64,000 nucleotides of DNA, taken from NCBI GenBank assembly GCA_030549175.1, contig JAUKUA010000007.1:2480001-2544000 (forward strand), in the 5' to 3' direction. Shown here piece after piece: positions 1 through 13,786 of the stretch. A program made the translations under genes and the position numbers. Source of the DNA: Lasiosphaeris hirsuta (Eukaryota > Ascomycota > Sordariomycetes > Sordariales > Lasiosphaeriaceae). The number at the start of each line of letters is the position of its first letter. Position 1 is the stretch's first letter. The notes under the pieces were generated by a model, which saw only the letters and a list, made by a program, of their open reading frames with translations, was not told where the DNA came from and made no database searches.

Positions 1-1307
1 AACGCGCCAGGCAGTAAACAATCATTTTATGGCGCCGGTTTGGCCAACCAGCCACCTCAATTCGTTGATGCTCAAGCCCAGGAGAAGTTCGCCGCCGAAG
101 CAGCTAGAAAGGCATGGGACGACGCTGCGCATAGACTCGCCGTGAGCCGCACCAACGAGATCAACGACGCATTTCTCAGAGTTCCCCTCCTTCATCACAG
201 AGCGGAAAAGATTGCAAAGGAGCATGGCATTGGTCTAAATCTCGACATGAAGAACCAGAACCAAATGGGGAAGTTGAAAAATCCCCAGGATTTTCCCCAA
301 CCAAAGGTTACGGTGTCGACCAGGATGGGTCCGGATGGCGCCATGGTGATGACGTCGGGATCGTGGATCCCACACGACGCCTTTCTAGCAGACCAAATGG
401 CGTTGCTTTCCATTGCCACAAGGCATCGCATCCGAGAGTTGATCGAAGAAGCGAGCATCGTAGCGGTTACTCGGCAGACAACATCAAATGGAGAAGTGCC
501 CGAGGAGTGGACCGACGTAGCAGCACCTCTCAAGACAATCCTTGGCTCGGCTCAGGACCCAGAGAGTGCTGTGAGCCCTCTCACCAACCCACTCAAACGT
601 ATGGTTCATGCCAGTCTGTTTTTTTGTTGAGCTCTTGTTAATCCTAAATCCCAGGCTCATTTGATGCATCAAATGCCCCAAGCCCGTCGGTAGCCGGTAA
701 GACGGCCCAGAATCGCCAGATCAATCATCTAACCAAGGCCATCCGAGAGGTAGGCGAGGCGGATCGCAAGGTGGAGGATGCCCGGTTGAGGAAGCGCCAG
801 AAGCGCCTAAATCCGGAGACGGCCACCGCTGGGTCTCGGTCCGGTTCTGCCGTGCCCGGAACGCCTGGTTCCATGGCGCCCGAGGAGAGCAAAGCGCCAT
901 CCAAGAAGGAGTTGAAGAAGGGAGCAGCCTTAGCCAAGGCAGCCGAGGCGTCCAGCACAGCGAATGCGAACCAGACGCTCAACACCCTGATGGGTGGCTT
1001 CGGCGGCAGGAAGAAGGGCAAGCAGTATGCTTGGATGACGTCGGGTGGCAGCGGTGCGAGCACACCAAGCAGGATAAACACGCAGGGTGGATCGGCTGCA
1101 TCGGCAGCAACGGCGGGATCCAAGGCGCCCGAGGAAGTGCGGCCTACACAGGACAGCCGGACTCGCTTGGGAGGCTGGCGGGAGAATGTCCAAGGCAAGA
1201 ATATACAGCTGAGGGACTGGATTACGGTGCTCGAAATGGATGGGATGGACGTCGTCAAGGCGGTCCAGAATGCGTATTTGAAGTTGGACTCCACAAACAC
1301 AAAATAG
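1..1307 (+). CDS. TAF4: TFIID subunit TAF4-like protein, C-terminal part (5' end outside window)
   Basis: Model: exons <1..598 and 655..1307, intron 599-654 (GTATGG...CCCAG, 56 nt), 416 visible residues. The frame is open to the left edge and no ATG opens it, so the N-terminus lies outside. What is seen: a helical Ala/Arg/Glu-rich segment followed by 'MTSGSWIPHDAFLADQMALL' and 'RHRIRELIEEA', which I recognise as the conserved C-terminal region of fungal TAF4. After the intron come a basic stretch, a low-complexity Ala/Ser/Gly linker and a conserved-looking C-terminus (LRDWITVLEMDGMD). TAF4 pairs with TAF12 through a histone fold and scaffolds TFIID at RNA polymerase II promoters in the nucleus. 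The histone-fold part should lie upstream. No other family fits better; the assignment is from memory of the family, not from a search. Confidence 0.85.
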
Positions 1308-3196
1308 GTGTGCGGGGAGGCTTATGGGTAAGGCAGGTAGATGATGGTTCCTGCTCCCACTGGTAAAGGACAATGAAAGATTAGGTAGGGAAGTAAAAAC
1401 ACCACCATAGTCGGTACCAGGTTACGGGCCTCTGGGGGTTGGCCTTTATACATTCTGTGTTGTAATTCACATGTTACCTAGCCTGGCGTTTTCACAATGG
1501 AATGGCACTCGGGAAAGGAAGACAGGCGGACTGGTGGGGGTCGGGAGCGCCGTTGTCTGCGCTTCTGTAAACAGGGAGAGAGGATGGGACAAACAAAGAG
1601 AGCTATTCATCAATCCGAGTTGTTGTTATTGGTGGCGCGTTTCTGATGGCGACGGGGCTGGGCGTGTGTTTTTCTCTAACAATTGCCATCTTTGGGGCGT
1701 AGTAATAAGAAACAGCGTTTCACAGCCTGCCCGGAAGTCTATCCATGAGCGGCATCTTGCTTCATTGGTGAGACTCAGAACTTGTGATTTGAAGTGGGCA
1801 TAGGCCTCCGGATTTGAGGCGTTTCTTTGATCTTTTGGGTAAAGGTTTCATCTTGGCTCGTGGGCGTCATTAGAAGGCGTTGTTGTCTGTCACTTGCGGT
1901 TCACCGCTCCTTATTACTCCTCGCATTGATGATCAGTCAGGGATATGGAAAACCTCTGCGTTAGCTTCATTCTTCAACACGCCAGCTCACATAGTCGGGT
2001 TTTCCACAGAGGGTAGCCCAACATCACATTAGTAACTGATAGTGGTTGATTGACATATGGACTGGGTGAATACTTTCCCTGTCTGGGCAATGGTATTTGG
2101 CTGTATCATTCGGCCCAAGGTCTGTATACCTTGAGGGTTGGAGATGGCGCCCAGAATACCTCAAGAAAAGACAGTGAGCCAGTCGAGTTTTAGGAAGCAC
2201 GTTAGCTCTGCTCTTCGGTGCGAAGAGTCTGCTGCGCACACTGTGAAGTTTTGCCTGAGAGTGAGTGTCTGGTACTTACCCATGACAATATATTTCAGGA
2301 GCTTCGCGGTAGATATCGGCACCGGTGTTGTTTAGTTGTCTTGGACACGCTAGACTAGTAGTACCTAAGAAGAGGACTGATGAAAGGTGCCCCCCCCCCC
2401 CCCCTTCCCGAGGTTGGAGGGGGTCTAGGTCGTGTCCTTCCGTGCCGTGGACTCACAAGGGCTCTGCCGAGAAAATCTGGCCCGGCACGCTGCTGAACAA
2501 ATTGGCTGGCCCCGGTCCTCCGCATAGTAGGAGCCGGTTCTCCGCCTTGACGCCCTATAAGATCGTCCGGCATCCAATCTTTTCAACAGTTCCCCAACGG
2601 CTCAACCGGTACTGGCTTTGCTCTGAGATCATAGCTAACCTGTTTACAGAAAACGTGTGCGTGCTTGCATGTCCTGTGACAGGTTCCCATGTGACTCATG
2701 TGCTGCGGTCCCATGTGATCTAACTTGCAAACAGGGTGGATAGCTTCGGTGACAGGCCGTGACAGTGAGTGGTAAGTAACTCTCCCTCGCCCTCCCCGTT
2801 CAGGTCCCGGTTGAGTCGTTCTTTTTTTTTTTTTGCTTATCCTATTTTATTTCATTGTTTGCAAGATGTGTGTTGGTGTCCGTGGCGAAGTTCCTATAGC
2901 CGTATGATCTTGTACAAACATACGTCTATGGTGTTTCAGTATCAAGGCCATCCATCCCATGGGAGGGGCCATACTCACTCCTATTAGACAGTGAATCCTG
3001 CTACCAGCAGTACTCTGTGCCCACCACCCCTGCTTGCCAGGAGACTTCACGGTCTCTGCCCGGGTAGAGGTGTTTGCCTTTCTTTCCTCCTGGATGACCC
3101 TCTCGTAACTGATCCGAAGTTGTTGAATGGGAGTGCAAAACAGTCGTATTGTGCTCCTGGTTCTGCCCCTGAATATAGTATATCCACATTCTGTCC

Positions 3197-3436
3197 ATGA
3201 TGAAGATCCGGCGAGTCAGACCAAGGGCTCCCCTGAGCGAAATCCAGGGCCATTCCAAACCTAGGTATTTTGTTCCCGAGTTGCCCTGGATTTCGCCAAC
3301 GTATCCGTCAAACCCACACCCTATCCGCTTCCAACGCGCGAAGTCTGCCGAAACCACCCGCACTCAAGAGAGCCCAGTCATACCAACCGCCTCCTCAACG
3401 CCCATATCTCCGTCCAGGAGGGCCCTCGAATACTAA
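3197..3436 (+). CDS. Possible small ORF, 79 aa, unrecognised
   Basis: An ATG-ATG start opens a 79-codon frame ending TAA. Many codons end in C or G, and the product is Pro/Ser/Arg-rich with several TP and SP dipeptides near its end. It matches no family I know. The perfect 14-bp inverted repeat at 3237-3250 / 3283-3296 lies inside it, and the opposite strand is also open for 120 codons, which weakens the coding case. It could be a small gene, one exon of a longer transcript, or chance. I lean to chance. Confidence 0.15.
   Translation: MMKIRRVRPRAPLSEIQGHSKPRYFVPELPWISPTYPSNPHPIRFQRAKSAETTRTQESPVIPTASSTPISPSRRALEY
3237..3296. repeat. Perfect 14-bp inverted repeat with 32-nt spacer
   Basis: The arm GCGAAATCCAGGGC at 3237-3250 is matched exactly by its reverse complement at 3283-3296. 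Arms of this length do not arise often by chance in 60 bp. It may be a hairpin in a transcript or a relic of a small inverted-repeat element. I see no target-site duplication next to it. Confidence 0.75.
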
Positions 3437-3684
3437 GGAGAAGAACGCGCCTAGGAGCGAGGGCGCTCTGAATAGAGAGCCAAGACCTTCATGCCTCTAG
3501 TCTGGCTACGTTTTGCGATTCAGAAAGGGCTTCTCACCAGGAAGTTTGCCCTCGGGGACAAGAGATACATGATACGGCATGGATAGGGTTCAAGAGCAAA
3601 TTACTGAACCATCACACTCGCACATCTCTCTGTAAACTGTACCGTCTCATCTCGCCCTAGATTAGCAGTACCATTTGAATAACG

Positions 3685-4020
3685 ATGTGTAGAAGACAAA
3701 ACGGCGCCGCCGCAGCGACCTTGGCTACTCACGGACTCACGACAGGGAACCCCCTCAACAACACTCTAAGCAAACCACAGGCATACCGTGGCGATATCGA
3801 CGGGGCCTGGACGGGACAAGGATTACGCCACAGGCACCACCGAGGGGACCATCCTTCGCCGCTCAACCATGAAACCAAACCAAACGCTTATTACATCACC
3901 AAACATCGCCAAACATCGCCACTCTCGCCCCCGGCCCAACAACGCCTCCCTCTCTCTCTCCCTCGGCCGGCCCGCGCCGTAGGGGGGTTCCGAAGGAAGA
4001 CACAAGCAAGAGAGAAGTGA
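3685..4020 (+). CDS. Possible small ORF, 111 aa, unrecognised
   Basis: An ATG opens 111 codons ending TGA. The product is rich in Arg, His, Pro and Gln with no visible domain, signal peptide or membrane segment. Some codons are C-ending, but the end runs into a CT-repeat (about 3949-3963), which gives Leu/Pro/Ser residues mechanically. The opposite strand has an even longer open frame (3823-4362). Treat as a candidate only. Confidence 0.12.
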   Translation: MCRRQNGAAAATLATHGLTTGNPLNNTLSKPQAYRGDIDGAWTGQGLRHRHHRGDHPSPLNHETKPNAYYITKHRQTSPLSPPAQQRLPLSLPRPARAVGGFRRKTQAREK

Positions 4021-7000
4021 GGGTCCGAAACAGGCATCCATCTCTTCTCTCTCCTGAGTACGACAAGACGGAAAATCCACACGGCACACAGACGTGTGTG
4101 CGGACATGCATGCCCAAACAGGCCAAACCTCCACGCTTACGCCCCCGATTACCATTTCCAGCTGTATCCCAAGCGCGGGCCCGGCAACCCGCCAACTGGG
4201 CGATACAAAAAATAAATAAAAGGGAACCATGACCAGCCGGAGCACGAGGATGACATGGGGCCTCTCCCTGACCTGATTGCTTGCACGGAATGAAGGAGAA
4301 AAAAAAAGGATCCCTTCTACCCATCTTCTTTCCGTCCGCGCGCGCACACCGAGCAAGTTCACGAGCCATGTACTATGTGCTGGGACCTTCCGTACGCTGA
4401 CCGGTCAACCGAAGATGGGACACACCTTTTTTTTCTTCTTTTCTTCTCTTCTCGTCTGCCGTCCGAGCAGTCTTGGGGTGTCTGTCCTAGCACCTAATCA
4501 GGCCCTGTCAAAGTCGTTTTGCTCCCTTTTCTCTCCTGCCGGCCTGCTGCAATGCAATGCGCTGCACTGCAGTCCCAGTCCCACCTGGTGTTCGGCAACG
4601 CAGGCCGGTTTGCGGGCGAGATTCCGAAAGACTTAAGACTTACCACACGTCCGAGCGCAACGCGCTCGACCCAAAAGACCAGCCGTCTTGACTGCTTTGG
4701 ACAGAGATAACCTGACATTTGCCTGTTTTGGGTTCTTTACGACCGTTTTCTGCCATGCCCTACCGGCCGACGGGAAAACGCGCGGTACGTGCTTCGTTAT
4801 CCGCATCATATAAACGCAATTGGAGGAAGCAAAGAGGAACTTGTAAAGAGCCCAAGTCAAAATCAACATCTTGCCCCAATGGGCACGTGTGATTCGCAAC
4901 CTTTCATATCTGGCAACAAGGTACCCGGGCGTGTGTGGTTTTCTTTCTCTCTTCTCTCTTTCGACGGAAATTATCGTCATCACACCTTCCCCCCCCGTCC
5001 ATTTTTGGTCAACCAAACAGAATGGTGGCCTGTTTTCCCCAGCTTCCGTATTCCTGACGGGACAGCGGCTGGTGGGGATGAACCAGACACACGGCTCGGT
5101 CGGTTCAGCGGCAAGGGACAAGAAAAACCCTTCACTGTCAGAAATGAGCCAACCCCACAGTATCAAGTTCTCCGGGCCTTTTGCAGATCAGCGTCGCGTC
5201 GGTCGCGTTCCATGCGGCAGCGAGGCTGGAGCTCTTTTCTCTTTGATGGGAGCGCGAGTACCACACGGCTGGGCACCTGGCCTGGTGGGTGGGCTGCCCC
5301 TCAAACCACCTCCCCCGTCCGGTTTCTCGGCCTTGCAGCAAAAATGGGCTAATACGTGCACGAAAGAAAAAAAAAAACAAGTGCGCGGAAAAAAAGAAAG
5401 TATGTAAACAACAAAAAGGCACCCAGGCATGCTAGGCACGCTAGGTTAGAAATGAAAAGGATGGGCAGCGAATCCACAATATTTTGCAGGGCGGAAGACT
5501 TCCCCGGCCCCACGAGGCCTGTTTGCCGGTTGGAATCTCTGGGGTCTGTGGTGTGGCTGTTGGGCAGGAGGATACAGGCAAGGGTGGTTCTGTGGAGTCT
5601 AGTGTGTTGTAGTGTATCCGTAGTGTCCAATGTACGTAGTCTGGGAGCAGAAGGCCGGTTTTTGCTTCCCTCTCTGGCCCGTCAGCCGTCGAAGGTCAGG
5701 CTCTCAGACGTTGCCCTGCCTTGCCGTGGGAGCCTTGTGCTCTCTTTGAGCAAGGCCCTGCCCTGGCGCGGTTTGGCCACTTCCCCCCCTCTCCTTCCCG
5801 CGCGTGTCAGCAAGGATTATGGGCTTCTAGAAAGGCTTCCAGAATTGTTCTCTGCAAACCGTTCACTCGCACGGAGTAATTTTAGCCTGGGACCGCGCAC
5901 CGACGTTGACATCTGATCCTCCAATTGCTCCCAGTTCGGCTTTTTTTTTTTTTGAGCCTACAAAGTGCTTTGGCCTCCGAATGGCAAAACCTTTCGGTTG
6001 CCTGGAGTGAGGTGGTTTGCTGAGGGCTCAGGCCGCAATCTTGTCTCGCTTTGCTTCTGAAGAAAAGCAAGCATCGCGGAATCGCATCCTATGTTCGTGT
6101 CGAGTTTACGCGACGGAGGATTTGTGGGCTAATAAACCCTAAGCCACAAGGGACCAATATCTCCGTAACGAGTTTAGTCGCATCATGTCGCCCTCACGAA
6201 ATTCGGATCTGAGGTTGAGACGGCCGAAGCGAGAGGGCATTTGGGGTCAGTAAGGGTGGGCCTCGAATTTTAAACGGCTTGCAGTGCCGCTGCATTACTG
6301 CTTGCACTGTGCAATACACACATGGGTGCTATCAACCGTTTTTTTTTTTTTTTTTTTTTTTTGCTAGACACACACTTCGTCCACACGCCGCAACAACGGA
6401 CTGGCAGTTTCAGGCAAGCGTCGCCAGCTGGGTTGGCGACGAGCTAAGGGGTAGGGACGCTCTAGCCTAGGTGCTGTCGTCAGCAATCAAGCAACACGGG
6501 TGATTTTTCTTCGCCTATCTTAAGAGATTGACTCCTGACGGGGTCAATCCGATTGAGAGGTGAGAACTGAGCATGCTACATACACACATACAGTGCCAAC
6601 GTTAGCGCAGTGGTGTGGATGGCAGCCGCCCCATTGCCAAAGGGAAGAAAGGAAGCCCAGTGGGGTAAGATGCTGGCGTGAAATCGAATGCTTGGGGAGA
6701 GCTTGGGAAGCGGCGTCGACATGGGGTGAAACCACCTAACCAGGTTGCCTCCGAGGTTGCCTCCTAGGCAGCCTTGCGACACCGTCCACGACGTGCGCGT
6801 GGAGGCCGAGGATAAAGAGGCGTTTGGGTGGGGAGACAATGATAGCGGAAGACAGCCCTGAATTTGGTTGATTGGCAGCGAAGAGAGGAGTCGGCGCGAA
6901 AGGTCGATCCCAGGCCGGCTCAGGCCAGAAGCTTTCGAGGTCCCAGAAAAGAAAAAGAGTCAGCCCGAAAGGCGTCTTGGGTATCACATGATGAGGCATG

Positions 7001-7856
7001 AATGCATCGCGCGTCCCAGACAGCCCGGGCGATCTACCGTGAAGGAGTGTGCCTGGGCTGCTGAGTGGCGAGGCGTGGATGAATGGGAGTCAATGGGAGT
7101 CTTTCCTGAACCGCCCGCCTGGAGAGCTGGAGACGGCATCACACTGGGACTCGTGATGGGTGACCGTGGTGCCCAATCGGGCTAATGACATAGACTAGCC
7201 AAGGCAGCTTTCCCTCAGTTCTCAGCTGGCTGACTAAGTAAATATCCCGTCCCTTGTTCCCTCGTGTGCGCAGTAGCGTAGGGACAGGCGCAGGCAACAT
7301 GCGATTTGCGCAGTAAAAGTGCATTTCACAGCTCCTGTTTCAAGAAGAAATTTTGCACGATAAGAGCGCGAGTAAATGGCTCTGGCTAACGGGATAGGAC
7401 CAAGAGGGAAAGCTGCGCAACTGCCACAGGCCTCTTTTTGCCTTCTTGCCCTCTCGGAGGGTTCTGGCGAGGCTAATGCAGGTACGGGCGCATCCTTGGA
7501 TGGAGACTCCGTTTGAGGCGGCCGGGGCAGACACAGCACTGCAAGGCGTGGCACTTGAGAGGTTCCGCCTGCAAGGTACTGTACTCGGTACTCGTGATTC
7601 AGGTACACGGGCGGAGGTAGCCGAGACTTTGCAGCAGCCAAGTACCGTGTACATTCTCTTGATGCATTCGTCCCATTATTCATCCCCGTCTCCCATCCAA
7701 CACAACCCCAGCTCACCTCCCGTCTCACCAGCGAGAGGATGGCAGAGAAAGCAAAAAGGGCAAATGGGGGTTATGGTGGCCAGGGCTAAGATTAACCAGG
7801 AATGGTGTGTGTGTGTGCGTCTGTGTGCGTGCGAGACTTACGGACGGTGGGGAGGC

Positions 7857-7877
7857 GGACGGTGGACGGTGGACGGT
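7857..7877. repeat. GGACGGT x3 minisatellite
   Basis: Three head-to-tail copies of a 7-bp unit, with one more partial copy just upstream (about 7842). It follows a TG-rich stretch at about 7804-7830. It lies in non-coding DNA. Confidence 0.85.
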
Positions 7878-10800
7878 GTGCATGTTCGTCCTGATGCACA
7901 CCTGGGATCCCTGCTACTTGCCTCGCCAACCTCACCGTATTGGCGCCAAGATCGTGGCTTCTCGACACGTGCGGGAAGCCTGACAGCTCGCTCCCCTCTG
8001 CTAGGATCGCCCTTGATCGTCCAGTATGGGGTTAGTGGTTAGCATCTACACTACGCCGGAAGGGGTTTGCGGGTTTGAAGGTTCGCTGCTGTCGCGCTTG
8101 TAACGGCCCCTTTATCACGCACACGCGCGGCATGTTCGATTATGTGCCGCGGTTTCTCTGGTCGTCGACCACGGCATGAGATCAGGAGGCTGGTCGTCTG
8201 GCCTTTAGAAAGATGGGTGCGCGAAAGAGAAAGGTGTGTACGAAGGACACGCCTCGCGCACCAGCGCACGATGCTTGTTGAGCTGAGGCCCGACTTGGAT
8301 GGCATTCTCGAGTTGTAATTCCAAACTTGGATTTCTACTCCGTACTTCCATTCCACCCTACCAGGAAGTGTAGTCGGGCCTAGGCTGAGCCTGCTGTGAA
8401 CCCTTGATGCAGCTCCCTGGGTGGTATGCAGGTGATGTCAGTCCCCAAAATTCTCCCCTTGGCTGGTGCGACTGCCCGTCTGGTGACACGCACCTTGAGG
8501 TAGGGGGCAATCAAGACAATCTATGTCGAGTCGAGTCTGCCCGCGAACCATGACACAGCAGCATCTATTTCAGAGCTGGGCAAGCGCACCGCATCTGCGA
8601 GAGAAAACAGAGTTATCGGATTGCATAGAATACGACGGACGGCTAGCTCAGCTGTAGTTCATCGAGTTTGTGTTCCCTTGCCCTTGCAGATGTATGTACG
8701 CATATACAGTATGTACGTAGGTACTAGACATGACAGCATGTTGGGGTAATCTCTCGCCCGGTAGGCTGGTGTTTTATTTGCGTCCCCCAGGTTTTGTCTT
8801 TGCAATGAAACCTGTTGCATCGCTCTTATCTAGCCGGTAGCAATTATAAATTAATTAGAGCGCAACTTAACGAGTGTGGGGGAAAGCACACCCTCGGAGC
8901 ATCAGAGCTCGGCACCGCTATCATAACCTGAGTGTTATATGCACTGTGGGCAGGTGGTTCTCAAAGTTTGGCAGCTGTTACCAAACCAGCTAGGTCATCG
9001 CAACAGCAACGCCTTCTAGAAGTCTTCCCCTGCAGGAGATAGATGCCTGTGCGGTATAAGCAACCCGACGCAGTCACGGCGGCATATTTTGTCGGTCTCA
9101 TTTGGCCCACGTTATTTTACTGCGATGCTGCCTCGGTCGCAAAATACCTAACCTCCATACATACTTGAGTTGCTGCTGCTGCACGCACTACGGGTGCTTG
9201 TACGTGCCGTGAACCGCGACTGCTATGGGCTGTCAATATAAATTCGTCCCGAAACCTCCGTCCGTTATTTCGTTTGGCTAGAGACAATGCCTCTTCCTCA
9301 GCTGTCGCTTCCCGCAACACAAGCTGACGTCCAATGTTGACGGGGACTGTCGAATACAGGCCATATGTTTTGTTTTGTCGCAATTTGAGATTTATTCTCG
9401 CTTGCTCTGGGGCAGGAAGTGGCTTGTTGTTTCGGGAAGCCCCAGAATATTCAATCATTCAATTTGTCGTCAATACTGATCCCGTCGGAACGAGGCCCTA
9501 TATGCAATATAAACGGTCAATCTATGTATCTGGACACTGACAGCTTGTCACGACACCAATGTCTAGGACATGAGGTTTTTGAGTCGGTCTTGTGTCGCCC
9601 TCGCTAGGTAATCTTCCGTTATTACACCACATCTAAATGCAGCGGGGTCCGTTGCAGCAAGTCCCCGTCCGACGATGCGACGGGGGCACGAGGTCGACAG
9701 CGATATGCAGGCGGGGCTGACTTCCGACTTTTGGTGAACAGCAGAGAGGAATAGCCCAAAACAGAGAGAGATGGGGAACACGCGCCGACATGCCATGCCA
9801 TACCACACCGCGGAAGAAGACTCGGTCCTGCTGCTGTGCGCGGGACCGAGCAACCACGGCAGAGTTGTCGTCGGCCCAGGGCTCGAAGCGATACATCACT
9901 TTGGTGTCCGAGACAGAATGCGGGCGCGGAGGTAGGTTCAGCAGGCTCAGCGTCGCCGGATCGTGCCCTCGTTCCAGCTTCGCGAGTTCTCATTGATTGC
10001 CGACCTTGTCGAAGCCAGCTGTCACCTGCTCGACGCTTCGGATATGCAAACAGACTGCCCCTATCGTTGAGGTGCATGGCGCCGACTTCTGTTGGGCATC
10101 ATCGCATCACCGCCGGCCTGTTTTGGCTGCTTTGGGGATTCTTTTTGAGTCTTCGCTCATTTCGCTGCGGGCCAGCAAAGTGGTTGCATGTCCGCCTTTC
10201 CCCTTTCGAGTCTCGTCTCCTCGATTTGTTTCTGGGGGGTCGCTTGCGTCCCACGAATCGCGATTCCACCATCGCCAATCAGCGGGCTGAAACAGTCTTG
10301 GCGTCTTCGATCGCCCGCCCCAGGGACGCGAGCCAGCAACTGGCCGCTCACCGAGAGGGGGAGCCAACGAGCCAGATGGTTGGCGATCTCCCGCCTGTGA
10401 AGCAGATTCGCTACTAGACAGAGAGTTGGGGCTGTACACCTCTCTCTCGCTCTCGCGCATTTACATAGGTTCGATTTGTTGGTGGTGGAAGTGAAAACGG
10501 GCGAGGCACGGGAGCGCACCCGCGCCAGTTGCAACGGCCCAGGTGTTCAATACTTGAGGCCTTCACGTTACCTTGCATACAGTGCGATACGCAGGGAGGC
10601 TTACCGTGGGGTTTTGTATCTGCCTTCTTTTGATGCATCTGATGGAAATGTGTCATCCTTCCGGACGGACCGCACCGAGGGCAATCATTCCTCAACAAGC
10701 CTCTCCGTAACATTGAAGGCTGACGGCATCCATACTACTACTACCTGCCGTTCTGCATGTGTTTGTACGCCCATCCAGACCATAGACCAAAACGGCGCAA

Positions 10801-13770
10801 GGCGACCCCCGTGTATGTGAGCGCCCAAGTAATCTGTCCGTTTGTCAGACAGAGACAGCATTGTCGTTTGAGTCTTATTGCCGACGTGCAGCTAACACAG
10901 CCCACAAGGACGCCCACAAAGTCCACACAGCTGAGTCATCGGGGCAGCCGTTTGATTTCGCACAGGAACCTCGAACATTGGCTTGGGGGATGGGTTTCCC
11001 CGTCTTCCCCGTACCGATCCGGTGCGGGTGCGGGTGTGGATTGCGGGTGCGGGAACGGGCCACCACGGGGAAGATTTCGCGGAGTTGAGGGATCGAGGCA
11101 GGTAAAGGTTGTGCGGAGGTTGCTAGGTCGCAGTGTGGTGATCGGATGCCATGCAACGGGTGCAGGGCCGGTTGAGGCCCTCTACCTATCACACAGGCCA
11201 TCACAAAACGAGACTGTTGCACGATGCAGGCACGTCGCGGCCCCGGAGCCAGACTGCTGGTGCCCAGATCTCAATAGACCTGTTGACTGCGTCATGGCAG
11301 CCCGACATCATCGGACAGAATATATGCCAGGATGCAAGGCATGCAGCCACCTCCGGGGTCGCAGACTTGTCCTCCTCTCCAGCCTCTGATGGCCGCCCAG
11401 GTGACTTGTCCACCATGTCTTGGGCATGTCAAGCGACTCTGGGGGGCACGCACGATGATGACAGCGGTGCTGGGGGATTGTTGTTGGTTGTGGTGGTGAC
11501 GAAGCTGTGCCATTTTCGAGGCTCACGGTTGAGTCAACGCGAGGCAGTACAGAGACGTCTCGACTTTGGCTGCCCGCTCTGATTTGTGTTGACCGGCCGA
11601 ATGGGCATCGACGGCCGGCGACGCTGTCCCACTACTGGACTAATTCGCTGCGGCTTGGTCGACGGCACGTTGCCCGCCACCACCGCACCACCGTCTGGCT
11701 CCCTCCAGCCTCAAAAAATCACCAGACTTCTCCCACGGCAGGAAACGTGGACCCAACAGGCCAGCCAACACCGAGGCCGACGGACAGCTTAACTCTGCAG
11801 CATCGTGAGCGGGGCCTAATAATAGGAATAAGTCTGATGCAGTGCCACGAAGACCGGCAGCTGGGAGGGTGGAAAGGTGCGGATGGATCGCATAGGCGCA
11901 TGGATCTTCCGGGGGATGTGTCGGGTGCCTGTCGCCAGCACTTTACTGGTTCCGAACTGCCAGCGTTTCCGACCTGGCCTTCGGCCGTGGTGCAATGTGT
12001 GATGGAGCGAGGGGAGAACCCACCCGCGCGATACTGCCCGTGCTGGTGGTTTTGGGGGGGGGGGGTGGTGGTGTGAAGTGCGTAGTGCGTAGCGTGTAGT
12101 TCGTAGTGTCTGGTGGTGTCGTGATGGCGCCTATCGAGCGTCTAACGAGCGTCGGCTTGGGGGCCCCCACTGACTCCTTCCAGACATTTTCCACAGCGTC
12201 GGGCTGCAAGGGAATGGAATTTGGGGTTGGGGAGACTGCGAGGGGCAGTCTTGGCCCCAACGTGGAATGCACCTTGCGGGAAGCAAAGCGGGAGGGAGCG
12301 ATGGAGGGGAGCAATAGAACTTGAAAGTTCGAAATGCGAAGCAAGAACTGCAAGAACTACGAGAACAGCCACAGGCCGCACCGCCCTCACGGCCACATAG
12401 CACACATCTCCCCAGCCAGCTGGTGGGAGGGCAGTCATCGGACGCAGCAGCGGTGACCGCAAGACCGGTTTTTTCTTCACCACTGCAGGAGGGCGCAGCT
12501 ATTCTCGCCAATGGCTGACAGAGATGCCCCTTTCTCTTATCCCTTGGGTTTGGACACCGAGCTGCGCATCGCAATCATGATTCCTCTCTCTTCTCGCCCT
12601 TGGTCGTCTTCGCCCTCGTCAGCGTGCTGGCGGCTCGTGGGTGCTGAATGCGGACGCGAGGCAACGAAGCTATTGGAATTTGGAGTACTGGACGGAGAAA
12701 CAGTGTGGCTCATGTATCCCAATTTTGATTGATACAGTACGGTACTTTCCCACCTTGTGTCTTTTGTCTTTTTCGGTTGGATTCTTTCACCTGGCGACCT
12801 GATAGGGTTGTAGACCGGCGGTGCTGCTCGTCCCGGCGGCGCCTTGTTTCTAGACGCCATCCGTGTCCCATAAGCAGGTAGTCGAGAGAAAGAGGTGTGC
12901 TTGCGTAGTATGCGATTGCCGGCTGTGTCCCGTCCGCCCGTCCGATGCCTACTGAGCCAACGCAAGAATTGTCCGCGGAACTGGTCGCGATGGGCTCAAA
13001 CAATTCGGGAACCATCTGAACAGGCTGAAGGAGAGAAGTGCGCGACCGCGTCACACACACAGAGAGCCCAACTGCCACTGCGATGGCTCCAAGAATGCAA
13101 TGACTGCCGGGCTTCCCAGCATGGGTGTGGTACTTTCTTGACATTGTACGCTGCGAGTTTATTTTCGGCCGCTCGGTCTCTTACGTTTGTATCTCTCTTG
13201 AAACGCTCCGCGAGGTGAGCTGAAAAGGATGTGTAGATTTCCACTATCACGAAGGCCGCGTTTGCACAACCTCACAACCACACCTCAGCCTCCGCCTGGT
13301 GCCCCAGCCAGGTGAAGTTGAGAGACCCAGTACAAGACGGGGCAAGTGGAAAAGCGCAGAAACACCCGATAGCGCCAAACAAGACCAGCATCAAGCACGC
13401 ACCAAGCATGAAGCACAGGCAGGCCGCTGTGTTCGCAGGTGGCAGGAACCGGAAGCACGTTTGCGATGGGCTTGCTTTTGTGATTGCCCACCTCAACTAG
13501 TTTTTTTTTCTATTTTTTTTTTTTTTTTGACAGGCGTTGGGAAGCCCTTGACAGGGAAGCAAGGGGCACGCACCTGCCACTCGAGTCGGAGAGAGGCCAG
13601 GACTGAGAACAGTGGGAACCCCACGGTGAAATCACGGCGCCCCAGGGTCGGGAAGCGTGGCTTTGAACATCCGTGCCCTCAATACTTTTACCGTCACGAC
13701 GGCACACTGTGCCAGAACTGACAGCCCAGTGTCCAGTGTGCTCACCTCATCCCGTTTCGAAATGGTGGTG

Positions 13771-13786
13771 GTACATGTACATGTAC
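13771..13786. repeat. 16-bp perfect palindrome
   Basis: GTACATGTACATGTAC equals its own reverse complement. It sits in the gene-poor interval about 370 bp before the TATA-like element at 14145. It could be a dimeric factor-binding site; nothing else supports that. Confidence 0.8.

Noticed and set aside
6590..6700. TTAGCGCAGTGGT, possible tRNA A box
   Set aside because: No GGTTCGA-type B box follows and no cloverleaf can be drawn.
7141..7180. GATGGGTGACC, resembling the internal control region of 5S rRNA
   Set aside because: Flanking sequence does not match 5S rRNA and the helices do not form.
8643..8700. TAGCTCAGCTGTAG, possible tRNA A box
   Set aside because: No B box and no acceptor stem.
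10757..11389. 210-codon open frame on +
   Set aside because: No codon bias, several overlapping frames on both strands, and composition (Arg, His, Cys) typical of random frames in GC-balanced DNA.
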